From: Lachnospiraceae bacterium
GTDB lineage: Bacteria; Bacillota; Clostridia; Lachnospirales; Lachnospiraceae
Direction of reading: 5' to 3'
Length of the DNA stretch: 47,682 nt
Assembly (NCBI GenBank): GCA_024698885.1
Contig: JAILQQ010000063.1
Location: 1-47,682 of the forward strand
The translations under genes and the position numbers were made by a program. Of the stretch, positions 8,672 to 17,740 are shown piece by piece. Within the stretch, counting starts at the first letter, position 1, and every line of letters starts with the position of its first letter. The notes below the pieces were generated by a model, which saw only the letters and a list, made by a program, of their open reading frames with translations, did not search any database and had not been told where the DNA came from.

Positions 8672-8742
8672 CTCATGATTTTCAAGGCTTGTGATGTCCC
8701 CGTTTTTTCCTTGAAAATTTTCCCCAAATATAATCAATTAAC

Positions 8743-8804
8743 ATGCGTATAAATGGGGAAAGTTGTGTTCTATTCGCAACTTCCCCCATTTATACGCATT
8801 TTTT
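8743..8804. terminator. Strong bidirectional terminator hairpin
   Basis: A 23-bp stem with one mismatch (8743-8765 with 8777-8799) encloses an 11-nt loop and is followed on the plus strand by a T run (8799-8804). It separates the dehydrogenase gene from the convergent histidine kinase gene and can serve both. A weaker TTTTCAAGG/CCTTGAAAA inverted repeat lies just before it. Confidence 0.85.
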
Positions 8805-11800
8805 AGTTTAATCCGTTTTCAATTATATCCTCAATATCCTCGTATCTTATTTCATCAGCCGCTTTTATCAAGGCGTTACGGCGTTCTTTTTCATTATCGG
8901 GAACCCGGTAATCCTTCAGCGAATCTATCAGATCTATAACGCTGTCATAGTCGCTTACAGATATGAATTCCCTGATCGCCGTGTACATCTGCCCAAGTTC
9001 ATCCTCGCTTATCGGCGTCAGGCCGCTTTCATCAGGCTCATCAACACCTGTAAGCGGCGAAAGCGCTTCCCCGATCTTTCTGTATCTCTCAAGCAGTTCA
9101 TCTATGTGCTCTCCAAGCTTTTTGGTATCATTCTCATTTCCCGCGTTTTCAAGCTCCTGGGCAAGTTCCCCGAGATCGGCAGCGCCGATGATACGCGATG
9201 AACTCTTAAGAGCATGAATCTTGATCGTCGTATTTTTGATGTCTCCGGACTTCCAGAACTGTTCTGTTTCATCCGCATGATCCTTTACCGCTTTTGCGTA
9301 TATCTCCACTGTCTTCATGTATTCTTCAATACCGCCGCAGTTTTTGATCCCTGTATCAGTATCTATCTCACTGATACCCGTAATATAGTCCGGTATCCGC
9401 ATATCATCCCCGGGCTCGTCAGTTTCAGTATCCTCATCCGACCCTGCCGGAATGATCTTTTCCTCGGGCAGATAATCGATCAGCATTTCTTCGAGTTTTC
9501 CCGAATCGATCGGTTTTGTAAGATAATTGTCAAATCCTTCTGCAAGATACTTCTCTCTTGCGCCGGATATGGCATTTGCGGTAAGGCAGATCACCGGTGT
9601 CTCAAGATTGGGATCATCCTTGCGCGCACGCATCTCATGAAGAGTCTCAATGCCGTCTTTGTCCGGCATCATATGGTCAAGGAATATGACATCATACTTT
9701 TTATTAAACGCAAAAGACAGGGCTTCCTCGCCTGAGGCGGCCGTCTCGATCTTTATTTCTGTCTTTTTGAGCAGGCTTATGAACACTTCAAGATTCATTG
9801 GCGTGTCATCAACTACCAGTATCTCCGCTTTTGGAGCATGGAATTTTTCATGGTATTTCCTGCGACCTTCCAAAGCTGCTTTATATGCAGCCTCATAATC
9901 GCCGAGTGCTTCCCATTTTACCACAGTCTGTCTAAGGCTGAACGAGAACTTGGAACCAAGTCCATAGATACTCTCCACCTGCAGCGATGATCCCATCATC
10001 TCAAGCAGACGCTTCGTTATGCTCATTCCAAGACCGGTGCCTTCGACATTACGGTTGCGCTTCTCCTCTATCCGGTCGAATTCTGAGAAGAGCTTCTTCA
10101 TATCCTCCTTCTTAATTCCTATACCGGTATCCTTAACGGCGACATCAAGCATTATGCTGCCCTCTTCACCTGGTATCTTTTCATAATCAACGCAGAGTGT
10201 GACGATACCTTTTTCCGTATACTTGACTGCATTTGTCAGGATATTTGTGACGATCTGTTTGATCCTTACTTCATCACCGTGAAGTAGTTTGGGCACCTCC
10301 CTGCTTATCTCGAATTCAAGCTCGAGTCCTTTAGCGTCGGCTTTCGCCCGGATCATGTTCACGAGATCGTTGATGACGGAGGAAAGATCGTAATCGACGG
10401 GAATGATCTCCATTTTCCCCGCCTCGATCTTTGAGAAGTCGAGAATGTCGTTAACAAGCCCCAGAAGTGTTGAGCCTGCCGTTCTTATACTCTCGGAATA
10501 TCCGAGTATATTCTTGTCATCGCATTCGCGCAGGATCATCTCGTTCATTCCAAGTACCGCATTGATCGGTGTTCTGATCTCATGCGACATGTTGGACAGG
10601 AATGAGGATTTTGCCTCGCTGGCGGCAAGGGCACGCTCGGATGTATCTATCAGTCTGTCACGCTCCGCTTTTTCTTCCGTGATATCCTCGGTCAAATACA
10701 ATACATGGGTGATATTCCCGTTTTCGTCGCGTTTTGATACAATAAACCTTCCGCGCCCCCACAGGCCATTCTTTTTATCACGAAACTCTATAGCAATAGT
10801 ATTATTGTTTTTCATGCGTTGTGAAAGCGTCGAAAAATCAAAGAATTTCTTACATTCTTCAACAAAATCCGGATCGACCAGATCTTCTGCAATCTTATGG
10901 AACATTTCTTTTGCGTGAGGCTGAGGCGCCTGCCCGATATCATCAACAAACTGGTTGTCGAGTTTTATCATGGACACCGTATTTTCTACGATATCAAACT
11001 CATGAACGGACATATAGATGTTGGCAATGGATGTGATACGCTCGGTCAGTTTCTCGCGTTCTTCCCTTTCAGCGGTGACGTACTCCGTAAGATACAACAG
11101 TTTTGTGGGTTCCCCGGCTTCGTTACGCTTAGATACGATAAACCTTGCGCGAAGCCAGGAATTATCCTTATTCCGAAACTCCGATGTGATCGTGTCAGCG
11201 TCTTTGAGTCTCTGCGGTAAAGTTGAAAACTCAAAGAACCTGTTTACTTCCTCAAACATATCAGGATCACATATGATCTTGCCTAAAGATTTGAGTGTTT
11301 CCTGTGCATGAGGTGAGGCCTCTTTGCCGATATCCTGGGCATATTTTGAACCGTTCTTGATCTCGACGAAGGTGTCGGCGGAAAGATCGAGTTCATGTAC
11401 TGTATGGAATATGTCGGCGATGGACATGATCCGTTCGTTGAGCTTGTCGCGTTCCCTCCGCTCGGCATCAATGACCTCCATCTGCTCCCTGTTCTTCTGC
11501 TCTATCTCCTCTTTTAACACTTTTGCGCGATTAAGATCGATCAGCACAAAAACATACAGCATGATACATGTGGCGACGATAAAAATGTCGGTTATGGACA
11601 GTCCATATATAAAAAACTGTATAAAAGAACCAACAAAAGGAGCTATCGTAAACAGAAGAAGTGATATCCTGATATCTTTGTTGATCTTCTTATAGTACTG
11701 GCATATTACTGTCAAAAGTATTACGAGAACAACCAAAGGGGTAACATAGCAGACTGCGAAAGCCCATGAGCGATGATACAGATTCTGCTCATCGATCACA

Positions 11801-12207
11801 TAATAGTATTTGCCGAAGATGTTGCCGACTATAAGGATCTCACTGATACCGACAAGAACATAGATCCAGTTCAAGCGCCTGGGAGTCTCTTTTAATCCGA
11901 CGTCGTTCTTCAGAATATCATGGATATAATATGTAAGTCCGCCCATGAGGACCGGCATCATCGCAAAGGTCATGAAATTGCCGACTCGAACCATCCAGTA
12001 GCCGAGTTCGCTCATATCCCCTCGGTACATATACGAAAACATCTCGAATATGAGCAGGATCATCCCCCCGATTTCCAATATCATAAGTGCGATTTTTCTG
12101 TTTTTTTTCAACGAATCAGTCAGAAAGACAAAAAAAGCCGTCATAGCGCAGATGCTGCTGAGCGAAAGCATTGCATCTGTCTGATGTCTAATAAGAAAAT
12201 CATACAT
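8803..12207 (-). CDS. Hybrid sensor histidine kinase with receiver and Hpt domains
   Basis: The ATG at 12207 is preferred because GGGAGA precedes it; the protein is then 1134 residues. About seven membrane helices fill residues 1-230. Two PAS-like modules of about 125 residues follow (256-379 and 386-509) and are clear duplicates of each other. Then come HisKA (His542 in SNMSHEIRTP), HATPase (N-box near 659, DTGIG near 693, GTGLGM near 725), a receiver (VVDD near 800, Asp844 in FLDHMMPDKDG) and an Hpt domain (His998 in KIHALKSS). It should run an internal His-Asp-His phosphorelay and pass phosphate to a receiver elsewhere, since no partner is adjacent. A run of eight A occurs in the membrane region. 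Confidence 0.93.
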   Translation of the reverse strand: MYDFLIRHQTDAMLSLSSICAMTAFFVFLTDSLKKNRKIALMILEIGGMILLIFEMFSYMYRGDMSELGYWMVRVGNFMTFAMMPVLMGGLTYYIHDILKNDVGLKETPRRLNWIYVLVGISEILIVGNIFGKYYYVIDEQNLYHRSWAFAVCYVTPLVVLVILLTVICQYYKKINKDIRISLLLFTIAPFVGSFIQFFIYGLSITDIFIVATCIMLYVFVLIDLNRAKVLKEEIEQKNREQMEVIDAERRERDKLNERIMSIADIFHTVHELDLSADTFVEIKNGSKYAQDIGKEASPHAQETLKSLGKIICDPDMFEEVNRFFEFSTLPQRLKDADTITSEFRNKDNSWLRARFIVSKRNEAGEPTKLLYLTEYVTAEREEREKLTERITSIANIYMSVHEFDIVENTVSMIKLDNQFVDDIGQAPQPHAKEMFHKIAEDLVDPDFVEECKKFFDFSTLSQRMKNNNTIAIEFRDKKNGLWGRGRFIVSKRDENGNITHVLYLTEDITEEKAERDRLIDTSERALAASEAKSSFLSNMSHEIRTPINAVLGMNEMILRECDDKNILGYSESIRTAGSTLLGLVNDILDFSKIEAGKMEIIPVDYDLSSVINDLVNMIRAKADAKGLELEFEISREVPKLLHGDEVRIKQIVTNILTNAVKYTEKGIVTLCVDYEKIPGEEGSIMLDVAVKDTGIGIKKEDMKKLFSEFDRIEEKRNRNVEGTGLGMSITKRLLEMMGSSLQVESIYGLGSKFSFSLRQTVVKWEALGDYEAAYKAALEGRRKYHEKFHAPKAEILVVDDTPMNLEVFISLLKKTEIKIETAASGEEALSFAFNKKYDVIFLDHMMPDKDGIETLHEMRARKDDPNLETPVICLTANAISGAREKYLAEGFDNYLTKPIDSGKLEEMLIDYLPEEKIIPAGSDEDTETDEPGDDMRIPDYITGISEIDTDTGIKNCGGIEEYMKTVEIYAKAVKDHADETEQFWKSGDIKNTTIKIHALKSSSRIIGAADLGELAQELENAGNENDTKKLGEHIDELLERYRKIGEALSPLTGVDEPDESGLTPISEDELGQMYTAIREFISVSDYDSVIDLIDSLKDYRVPDNEKERRNALIKAADEIRYEDIEDIIENGLN

Positions 12208-12456
12208 TATCCTATCTCCCTTCCGATAATGCCTACCCATGTATTATTGCGTGAATAATCATCTCCCTCAATCACGTTCTGTACCGCGCCGGAGTATTTG
12301 TTTGGTTTATAACCATTTCCACGTACAAGAGTAATATGAATTGATATACTGGTTCCACGAATCAAACTTCTTATCATGTCTTTTGTGTATGCATATTATA
12401 GAAGGCCGGATCGAATGCGAGGAAATGCCGCGTCACAGATACTTTATGGTAACCTA
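12208..12456. other. Intergenic region with a duplicated dehydrogenase fragment
   Basis: The 249 bases hold the histidine kinase leader and no supported gene. Positions 12400-12431 copy 32 bases of the Gfo/Idh/MocA gene. Confidence 0.5.
12400..12431 (+). repeat. 32-bp copy of the dehydrogenase gene 3' end
   Basis: These 32 bases match 8560-8591 with a single C/T difference. The copy has no flanking coding context and is probably a relic of duplication or gene conversion. Confidence 0.9.
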
Positions 12457-12930
12457 TTATATTATGTCCGCCACCGTGCATCCGACCACATTGATCAGGT
12501 CCCCCGGTGCCAGCTCGATCTGAAGTCCGACCTTCCCGGCACTTACAAACACCTTGTCAAAGTTCTCTGCCGTTTCGTGTATAAAAGTATGAAACGGCTT
12601 TTTCATGCCGATCGGAGAACAGCCTCCATGGACATACCCTGTCAAAGGCAATAGCTCCTTCTGCCTGATCATATTGACCGCCTTTTCACCGGCAGCCTTT
12701 GCCGCTTTCTTCAGATCAAGCTCTGCCTCTACCGGTACTATGAATACGTAATATGCACCTGACTTTCCCTGCGTGACAAGAGTCTTAAAGACCTTCTCCG
12801 GTTCCTCTCCCAGGATACCCGCGATCTCTGTCCCGCTCATGGCCGCATCCGGCTTATAGGAATGGCTCGCATAGGAAATCTTCTTCCCGTCGAGAACCCT
12901 CATAACATTTGTTCTTTCCTTTGTTGACAT
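12457..12930 (-). CDS. ybaK: YbaK/EbsC-type aminoacyl-tRNA deacylase
   Basis: From the ATG at 12930, preceded by GGGAGG, the protein has 157 residues and fits the YbaK family: YASHSYKPDA near the start, VFKTLV with the essential Lys, and the GGCSPIGMKKP loop that shapes the active site. YbaK hydrolyses Cys-tRNA(Pro) made in error by prolyl-tRNA synthetase. Start codons further upstream lie in a hairpin and are unlikely. It forms a single-gene unit or follows whatever reads through from the acetolactate decarboxylase region. Confidence 0.9.
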   Translation of the reverse strand: MSTKERTNVMRVLDGKKISYASHSYKPDAAMSGTEIAGILGEEPEKVFKTLVTQGKSGAYYVFIVPVEAELDLKKAAKAAGEKAVNMIRQKELLPLTGYVHGGCSPIGMKKPFHTFIHETAENFDKVFVSAGKVGLQIELAPGDLINVVGCTVADII

Positions 12931-12946
12931 TCTATCCTCCCGGAAG

Positions 12947-12985
12947 CGTATCTGTTCAGAACCCTCTGACTTCTGAACAGATACG
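12947..12985. promoter_or_regulatory. 15-bp perfect hairpin upstream of ybaK
   Basis: CGTATCTGTTCAGAA (12947-12961) pairs perfectly with 12971-12985 around a 9-nt loop. It lies 17 nt before the ybaK start, where it could act as an operator or leader hairpin. Its left arm plus loop (TATCTGTTCAGAACCCT) also occurs at 19938-19954. Confidence 0.6.
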
Positions 12986-13091
12986 CGGAAAAACATCACG
13001 GACGATCCCGTTTCTCTTCTTCAAGGATCCTCCGGACAGTCTCATAATACTGACCACGAAGACCTGAAGAAGGAAAGATTTATCTGACTCT

Positions 13092-13805
13092 TCACTCTAC
13101 GGACTTGATCTCTTCCTGCATATCCTGTTTGAGGGAATAAGTGTCAAAAGCCGCTTCTTTGGGAAGATTAATATATATATTAGAAATCTTGTCTACTTTG
13201 GCCGTTCCTTCCCGTATACTTACATCAAAAACATGTCCCCCTTTTGATCTGTCTTCAGAAAGAAAATGAAGATGCCACCCCGGCATGTTGATCCCGTCCA
13301 TATAATCCGGGAAATATACGCCTACCAGAGAGCCACGGATATTTTCAAAAATGAATGCCTCCTGATTCCGGTCAAGAACCTCTTTCAGTGTCACATGATG
13401 CGACCGGTAGGGAGCCTCGGATCTGGCATCCACCTTTTCAAACGCCCCATCGATCCTCACAATATGCATACTGTTTAAGCCAAATCTTTCTTCGATCTTT
13501 TTCGTCAGCTCTGTTCGTATTGATGCGATATTCGGCATTTTCCCAAGAGGAAACTGCTGCTCTCCGTATAGCTTTGCCACCGCGGCAAAGGGAACACCGG
13601 TCTCCGCGGCAACTTCCGTTACACATCCGCTATGGTCAGCCCTGTAGCAATGACCCTCCATGACGATCATTTCCCCGTTTACATCTTCAAAGGTTCCAAG
13701 TCCTGTGTCGCCTCCCTTAAGAAGCTCCGAAACACTGATCACCGCCCGGCTGTATCCCAGAGCAAGTGCCTGCAGTGTCGAAACCTGATACATCTTGTTT
13801 TCCAT
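13092..13805 (-). CDS. budA: Alpha-acetolactate decarboxylase
   Basis: This 237-residue protein converts 2-acetolactate to acetoin in the cytoplasm, draining pyruvate and regulating branched-chain amino acid flux. The zinc-binding histidines are visible: His178 and His180 in GWHLHF and His191 in KGGHVFD. The EGHCYRAD, SHHVTL and GVYFPDYM blocks also fit the family. The ATG at 13805 follows GGAGGG by 4 nt; a longer frame to 14024 is rejected because it crosses the transporter terminator at 13977-14003. No acetolactate synthase gene is adjacent. Confidence 0.93.
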   Translation of the reverse strand: MENKMYQVSTLQALALGYSRAVISVSELLKGGDTGLGTFEDVNGEMIVMEGHCYRADHSGCVTEVAAETGVPFAAVAKLYGEQQFPLGKMPNIASIRTELTKKIEERFGLNSMHIVRIDGAFEKVDARSEAPYRSHHVTLKEVLDRNQEAFIFENIRGSLVGVYFPDYMDGINMPGWHLHFLSEDRSKGGHVFDVSIREGTAKVDKISNIYINLPKEAAFDTYSLKQDMQEEIKSVE

Positions 13806-13976
13806 CTTACCCTCCATCTTATCCCTTTTCACGGATGTCCCGTTCTGAAAAACAGACATACTTGATCCGATCATCCTTGTAATTGCATTATAAATCGCCG
13901 GAATGGAAATCTCAAGCCATGCCCTTTTGTCTGCGAAAAGGCCTTCTGTTATGGCAATGGCTGTTAAAGCATATAC

Positions 13977-14003
13977 AAAAAGGAGACGCCCTCGGGCATC
14001 TCC
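13977..14003 (-). terminator. Rho-independent terminator of the sugar transporter operon
   Basis: On the minus strand a 9-bp GC-rich stem (13982-13990 with 13995-14003, one G-T pair) is closed by the tetraloop CGAG and followed by five T (13977-13981). It lies 57 nt past the last permease stop. Confidence 0.9.
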
Positions 14004-14059
14004 CTTTAGTATTTTATTACCCATAGAAACAATCGTCCGTCCGGCAGTGACCCGCGATA

Positions 14060-14947
14060 TCAGCCCTTCACCGCGCCGGCGACCATTCCCTTGATGATCT
14101 GCTTGCTGAAAACAAAGTAGAAGATCACAACAGGCGACATGGTAAGCAGCATCGCCGCCATCATCTTCGGGAAGTCGGAATTGAACTGCCCCGTGAAGTT
14201 CTTTAACGCAAGCGGAACCGTCTGATAAGCCTTGCTCTGCAGAATGAGAGCAAAGGAGAACTCATTCCAGCAGCCGAATACGTTGATGATCGCAACGGTT
14301 GTCAAGATCGGCTTGCAGATCGGAAGGATGATCGAAAACATCGATCTTGTGAAGGAGCATCCGTCTATGGCGGCCGCCTCTTCAAGCGCGGTCGGTATCC
14401 CTTTCACATAGCCCTCCACCAAAAACAGCGAAACCGGCAGGTTAAAGCACAGATACGGAAGCAGCAGCGTAAACCACCTGTTCAAAAGCCCGACCCGCGA
14501 AAAGATGATATAGATGGGAACCATCAGCGAGTGGACCGGGATCAGCATACCCATCAGGAACATCACGTAAAGAGGCCTGTTCATCTTAAACCGGCATCTG
14601 GCAAGGATATATCCGACTATGAAAGCAAAGAACACGATCAGGCATACCGAAATGATCGTCGTCCTCGTACTGTTCCACATGGAGGAGGCGATATTGTAAT
14701 CAGGATTGGATAAGATCCTCTGGTAATTGCTCAGGCTCGGCTCCTTGGGCAGCGAGAAGATGTCCTTGTTGAAATCCCTCTTCTGCTTCAGGGAGGAATA
14801 ACCCATCCAGATTAACGGAAAGATACAGCTTAAGGAAAATATCCACATGAAAATATTCAGGATAACGCCAAGGACAGTGCTTCCGACCTTGCCGCCGGCA
14901 GTCGTCTTTTTAACCGCCTGTGTCTCAAGAATTCTTTCAGAAGCCAT
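14060..14947 (-). CDS. Carbohydrate ABC transporter permease (MalG/LacG type)
   Basis: The 295-residue membrane protein has six hydrophobic segments and the conserved cytoplasmic EAA loop LEEAAAIDGCSFTRSMF, which docks on the ATPase. It pairs with the upstream permease to form the translocation channel. Its start shares one base with the stop of the first permease gene, so translation is coupled. No ATPase gene follows; Gram-positive CUT1 systems commonly share one MsmK-type ATPase encoded elsewhere. Given the GH42 gene in the cluster, galactosides are the likely cargo (inference). Confidence 0.92.
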   Translation of the reverse strand: MASERILETQAVKKTTAGGKVGSTVLGVILNIFMWIFSLSCIFPLIWMGYSSLKQKRDFNKDIFSLPKEPSLSNYQRILSNPDYNIASSMWNSTRTTIISVCLIVFFAFIVGYILARCRFKMNRPLYVMFLMGMLIPVHSLMVPIYIIFSRVGLLNRWFTLLLPYLCFNLPVSLFLVEGYVKGIPTALEEAAAIDGCSFTRSMFSIILPICKPILTTVAIINVFGCWNEFSFALILQSKAYQTVPLALKNFTGQFNSDFPKMMAAMLLTMSPVVIFYFVFSKQIIKGMVAGAVKG

Positions 14948-15933
14948 TACTTAAGCCCTCCCTTCCCGTATTTTGCCTTCGCGGCCGAGATCATCTCCTT
15001 CTCGCGCAGCTTCGCCTGCTTCGCCTCGTTCCTGTCATACTCGTCGGTCGTCAGGCGGGTGAGCAGAGCCTGGGAACCGCCTATGACGGCGAGGGAAAGC
15101 ACAAAGATCGCAACGGAAATGCAGGAGCCATATCCGAGGTATCCGGTTTCAAAGGAGGTCTTGTACCCGTACATCGCCATAACCATCGATGAATATCCGG
15201 GACCGCCCTTGGTCATAACAAATATATTATCAAAAGCTTTCATATTACCCGCGATGCAGAGCGTAATACAGACAAGCAGAGTACTCTTTATCAAAGGCAG
15301 CACGATATAGCGCGCTCTCTGGAAACCGTTCGCCCCGTCGATCTCAGCCGATTCCAGAACCTCTGTATCGATAGAAGCCACAGCAGAAAGGATTATCACC
15401 ATGTAATAACCGATATACTGCCAGACTAACGGGATCGATACGAGCAGCATGATAATGGACGGGTCATTCAGCCATACAGGCCCCGATTTCATATTGGGGA
15501 TCTTTCCGATCTGGACTAAAAACCAGTTTAAAAGACCCTTTCTCTGGTCATAGATCATAAGCCAGATAAAACCGATGCAGACAGCGGAAATCGTGCTCGG
15601 AAAGAAGCCGAAGGTCCTGTGGATCCCCTTGGTCTTAACAAGCTTCGAGCTCACGATCATGACAAGGATGAACGCTATTCCTACCTGTCCCACGATACAG
15701 AAAACAACGAGGAAGATATTATGCCGGAAGGAAGCCCAGAATACCTCATCATTCAAAAGCTTCACATAGTTTTCAAGACCGTTGAAGGTCCTGTTCGGAC
15801 CTACCTTCCAATCATAGAAGCTGTAGAAAAGAGCCGCCACAAGCGGCACAAATACCGTAAAAATAAAAAGAGCCACCGGAACCACCAGATATCCGAATAT
15901 GACTTTGTTTTTAGGTCGTATTGAATTAAGCAT
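14947..15933 (-). CDS. Sugar ABC transporter permease (MalF/LacF type)
   Basis: The 328-residue protein has six main membrane segments and the EAA-type loop LESAEIDGANGFQRARYIVL. It starts MLNSIRPKNK, a short cytoplasmic tail before the first helix, and ends with a charged tail. It forms the channel heterodimer with the next gene product. A perfect 14-bp hairpin lies between it and the upstream binding-protein gene, probably lowering expression relative to the binding protein. Confidence 0.92.
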   Translation of the reverse strand: MLNSIRPKNKVIFGYLVVPVALFIFTVFVPLVAALFYSFYDWKVGPNRTFNGLENYVKLLNDEVFWASFRHNIFLVVFCIVGQVGIAFILVMIVSSKLVKTKGIHRTFGFFPSTISAVCIGFIWLMIYDQRKGLLNWFLVQIGKIPNMKSGPVWLNDPSIIMLLVSIPLVWQYIGYYMVIILSAVASIDTEVLESAEIDGANGFQRARYIVLPLIKSTLLVCITLCIAGNMKAFDNIFVMTKGGPGYSSMVMAMYGYKTSFETGYLGYGSCISVAIFVLSLAVIGGSQALLTRLTTDEYDRNEAKQAKLREKEMISAAKAKYGKGGLK

Positions 15934-15976
15934 ATTCCGCCCCCAAACAATGATAGTAAAACTTTCTTTTATTCAT

Positions 15977-16008
15977 GCTTTGGGACAGTCCTAAGACTGT
16001 CCCAAAGC
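15977..16008. promoter_or_regulatory. 14-bp hairpin between the binding-protein and permease genes
   Basis: GCTTTGGGACAGTC (15977-15990) pairs perfectly with 15995-16008 around a CTAA loop. No T run follows on the minus strand, so it is more likely an mRNA-stabilising or partial termination site than a full terminator. Such intercistronic stem-loops often favour the binding-protein transcript. Confidence 0.75.
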
Positions 16009-16048
16009 GTGTAGCCTTTATAAGCTTCAGATTCCAGACAGTATATTC

Positions 16049-17557
16049 TTACTGGCCAAGATATGCCTCGTAAGCAGCCTGCGTATCTTCAGCAACCTTT
16101 TCGGGATCAATGTCTCCGTTAACCATTTCCTGCATCTCCGTGTTAAGCACAGACCATACGGAACCGTCTACGTAAGAGTCATAAATCTCGCAGCCCTTTG
16201 TATCATTATAAGAGAAGTTGTAGAAATCCTGTACGAACTGATCCTGTGAAGAAAGATCAACATCAGCCTTGCAGAATCCGCCAAGAGCGTAATACTTTCC
16301 TACATACTCTGCAAAAGAGGGGCCCGTCAGATACTGTCCGAGGTCGACGCAGGCAGCAAGCTTGTCGGGATCCTCGGCAACCTTTGCGTTAATAGCGAAG
16401 GAATAGCCAAGACCGATATTCTGGAACTTCTCATACTTGGTAGCGTCTGCTGCCTTCGGAAGAACTGCGAACTTGGTAGCCGCATACTTCTCAGGATCTT
16501 CATTTCTGAGGGTTTCCTTGATGTAGTCGATATCCCAGTTACCGCCGATGTAAGCAGCGCAGTCGCCTGCGATGTAAAGCTCACGAGCGTCTTCGTTTGT
16601 CTTCATGTTGAAATCGCTGTTGAAAAGTCCGGAATCCTTGAAGAGGTACTGGGTCTCCTTAAGAGCGCTCACGAACTCAGGATCCGTGAAAGCAGCCTTG
16701 CCGTCGCCTGCGATGATGCTTGCGAACCAGTCAGTTCCTGTATACTGATATCCGAGACAGGATAAGAAGCAGGAGTTAAGGTTCCACTGTCCCTGGTTAC
16801 CAAAGCCGATCGTATCAATGCCCTGCTCGTCGAAATAAGCCTTAGCCTTTTCAACTTCGTCCCAGGTCTCAGGGAACTCGTCGTAGCCGGCCTCTGCCCA
16901 AAGGTCAGAATCATAGGCAATAACGGTGCAGGTTCCGCCCGTAAGGATCGGGAATCCATAGTAATGTCCGTCTACCGTATGAGGTACGAGATAGTCCATA
17001 TTGTACTTGTCAGCATAAGGGGAGCCTGTTATATAATCTGTCAGATCAACAAGAAGTCCCTGGTTAACCCAGCTGATGGTATTCATGCCCTGAAGCAGGA
17101 ATACGTCCGGAAGCTCATCGGAAGAAGCATAGGTAGCAATCTGAACCTTGTAATCGCCGTTTGCCAGAACTTCTTCGTTTAAGGTGATGTCAGGATGTCC
17201 TGCCTGCCATGCCTTGATCGCTGTTCTGTGTCCGTCGGAGCCGCCGTTACCGTCAGCTTCCTCGGAAGTTGAGAAATGCATGTAGCTGATCTCGCCCTTA
17301 TAAGCGAGCTCATTCGTTGCGCCTTCGGTGGAGATGGGGCCCTTTAAGCCGTCGATCTCTAATTCTCCGCTTGCCTCAGCCGCATCAGCCGCATCAGCCG
17401 CATCAGCCGCATCAGCAGGAGCCTCGCCTTCATCCGCAGTATCTTCCACTGCCGGTTCGGTATCGGGAAGAGCAATATCTGCCGATCCGCCGCAGCCTGC
17501 CAGGATACCTGCTGCCATCGAAGCTGCTAACAAAGTTGCCAACAATTTCTTTTTCAT
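16049..17557 (-). CDS. Extracellular sugar-binding lipoprotein of the ABC transporter
   Basis: The 502-residue protein has a lipoprotein signal peptide ending LAGCGG (Cys22), an acidic, Ala-rich linker with DAA repeats (about residues 45-65), and a family-1 solute-binding fold ([23 protein letters not shown]). It should be anchored outside the membrane and hand sugar to the two permeases. An AAGGAGG site precedes the ATG. It has its own strong promoter and a leader inverted repeat, so it can be expressed apart from the GH42 gene upstream. Confidence 0.93.
   Translation of the reverse strand: MKKKLLATLLAASMAAGILAGCGGSADIALPDTEPAVEDTADEGEAPADAADAADAADAAEASGELEIDGLKGPISTEGATNELAYKGEISYMHFSTSEEADGNGGSDGHRTAIKAWQAGHPDITLNEEVLANGDYKVQIATYASSDELPDVFLLQGMNTISWVNQGLLVDLTDYITGSPYADKYNMDYLVPHTVDGHYYGFPILTGGTCTVIAYDSDLWAEAGYDEFPETWDEVEKAKAYFDEQGIDTIGFGNQGQWNLNSCFLSCLGYQYTGTDWFASIIAGDGKAAFTDPEFVSALKETQYLFKDSGLFNSDFNMKTNEDARELYIAGDCAAYIGGNWDIDYIKETLRNEDPEKYAATKFAVLPKAADATKYEKFQNIGLGYSFAINAKVAEDPDKLAACVDLGQYLTGPSFAEYVGKYYALGGFCKADVDLSSQDQFVQDFYNFSYNDTKGCEIYDSYVDGSVWSVLNTEMQEMVNGDIDPEKVAEDTQAAYEAYLGQ
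17374..17419 (-). repeat. 9-bp tandem repeat in the lipoprotein linker
   Basis: About five copies of CATCAGCCG (plus-strand reading) encode the Asp-Ala-Ala linker of the binding protein. The array is in frame, so copy-number change would only lengthen or shorten the linker. Confidence 0.85.
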
Positions 17558-17578
17558 TTTTTCCCTCCTTAATTATAC

Positions 17579-17605
17579 ATTCGACATTGCTTTTCAATAT
17601 CGAAT
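17579..17605 (-). promoter_or_regulatory. Operator-like inverted repeat in the binding-protein leader
   Basis: The arms 17579-17589 and 17595-17605 (ATTCGAYATTG type) match at 10 of 11 positions with a 5-nt centre. They lie between the -10 box and the ribosome binding site, a typical repressor position. No adjacent regulator gene is present to assign it to. Confidence 0.55.
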
Positions 17606-17643
17606 TTTCATATATGACAGTCAATCGCCGACCGCCATTGACA

Positions 17644-17672
17644 ATCATACAACACATTTCATAACTTGTCTA
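17644..17672 (-). promoter_or_regulatory. Promoter of the sugar-binding lipoprotein gene
   Basis: Minus strand -35 TAGACA (17667-17672), 17-nt spacer, -10 TATGAT (17644-17649). It lies about 90 nt upstream of the ATG at 17557. Confidence 0.75.
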
Positions 17673-17710
17673 CAGACATTTAGAGGAATTTTATACAGAT
17701 TGCACAGAGT

Positions 17711-17739
17711 CTGCGCCGATCTGCTTTTCAGACCGGATC
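17711..17739 (-). repeat. Partial copy of the CTGCGCC palindromic element
   Basis: CTGCGCC (17711-17717) is followed by an imperfect GATC...GGATC arm to 17739. It lies just past the GH42 stop and, unlike the other copies, is not next to a ribosome binding site. Confidence 0.6.
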
Positions 17740-17740
17740 A

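Noticed and set aside
13010-13080. Short minus-strand frame ending VRRILEEEKRDRP
   Set aside because: It has no start codon or ribosome binding site and is too short to support a gene or named remnant.
13806-14024. N-terminal extension of acetolactate decarboxylase
   Set aside because: It would translate across the transporter terminator at 13977-14003 and the family starts near the ATG at 13805.
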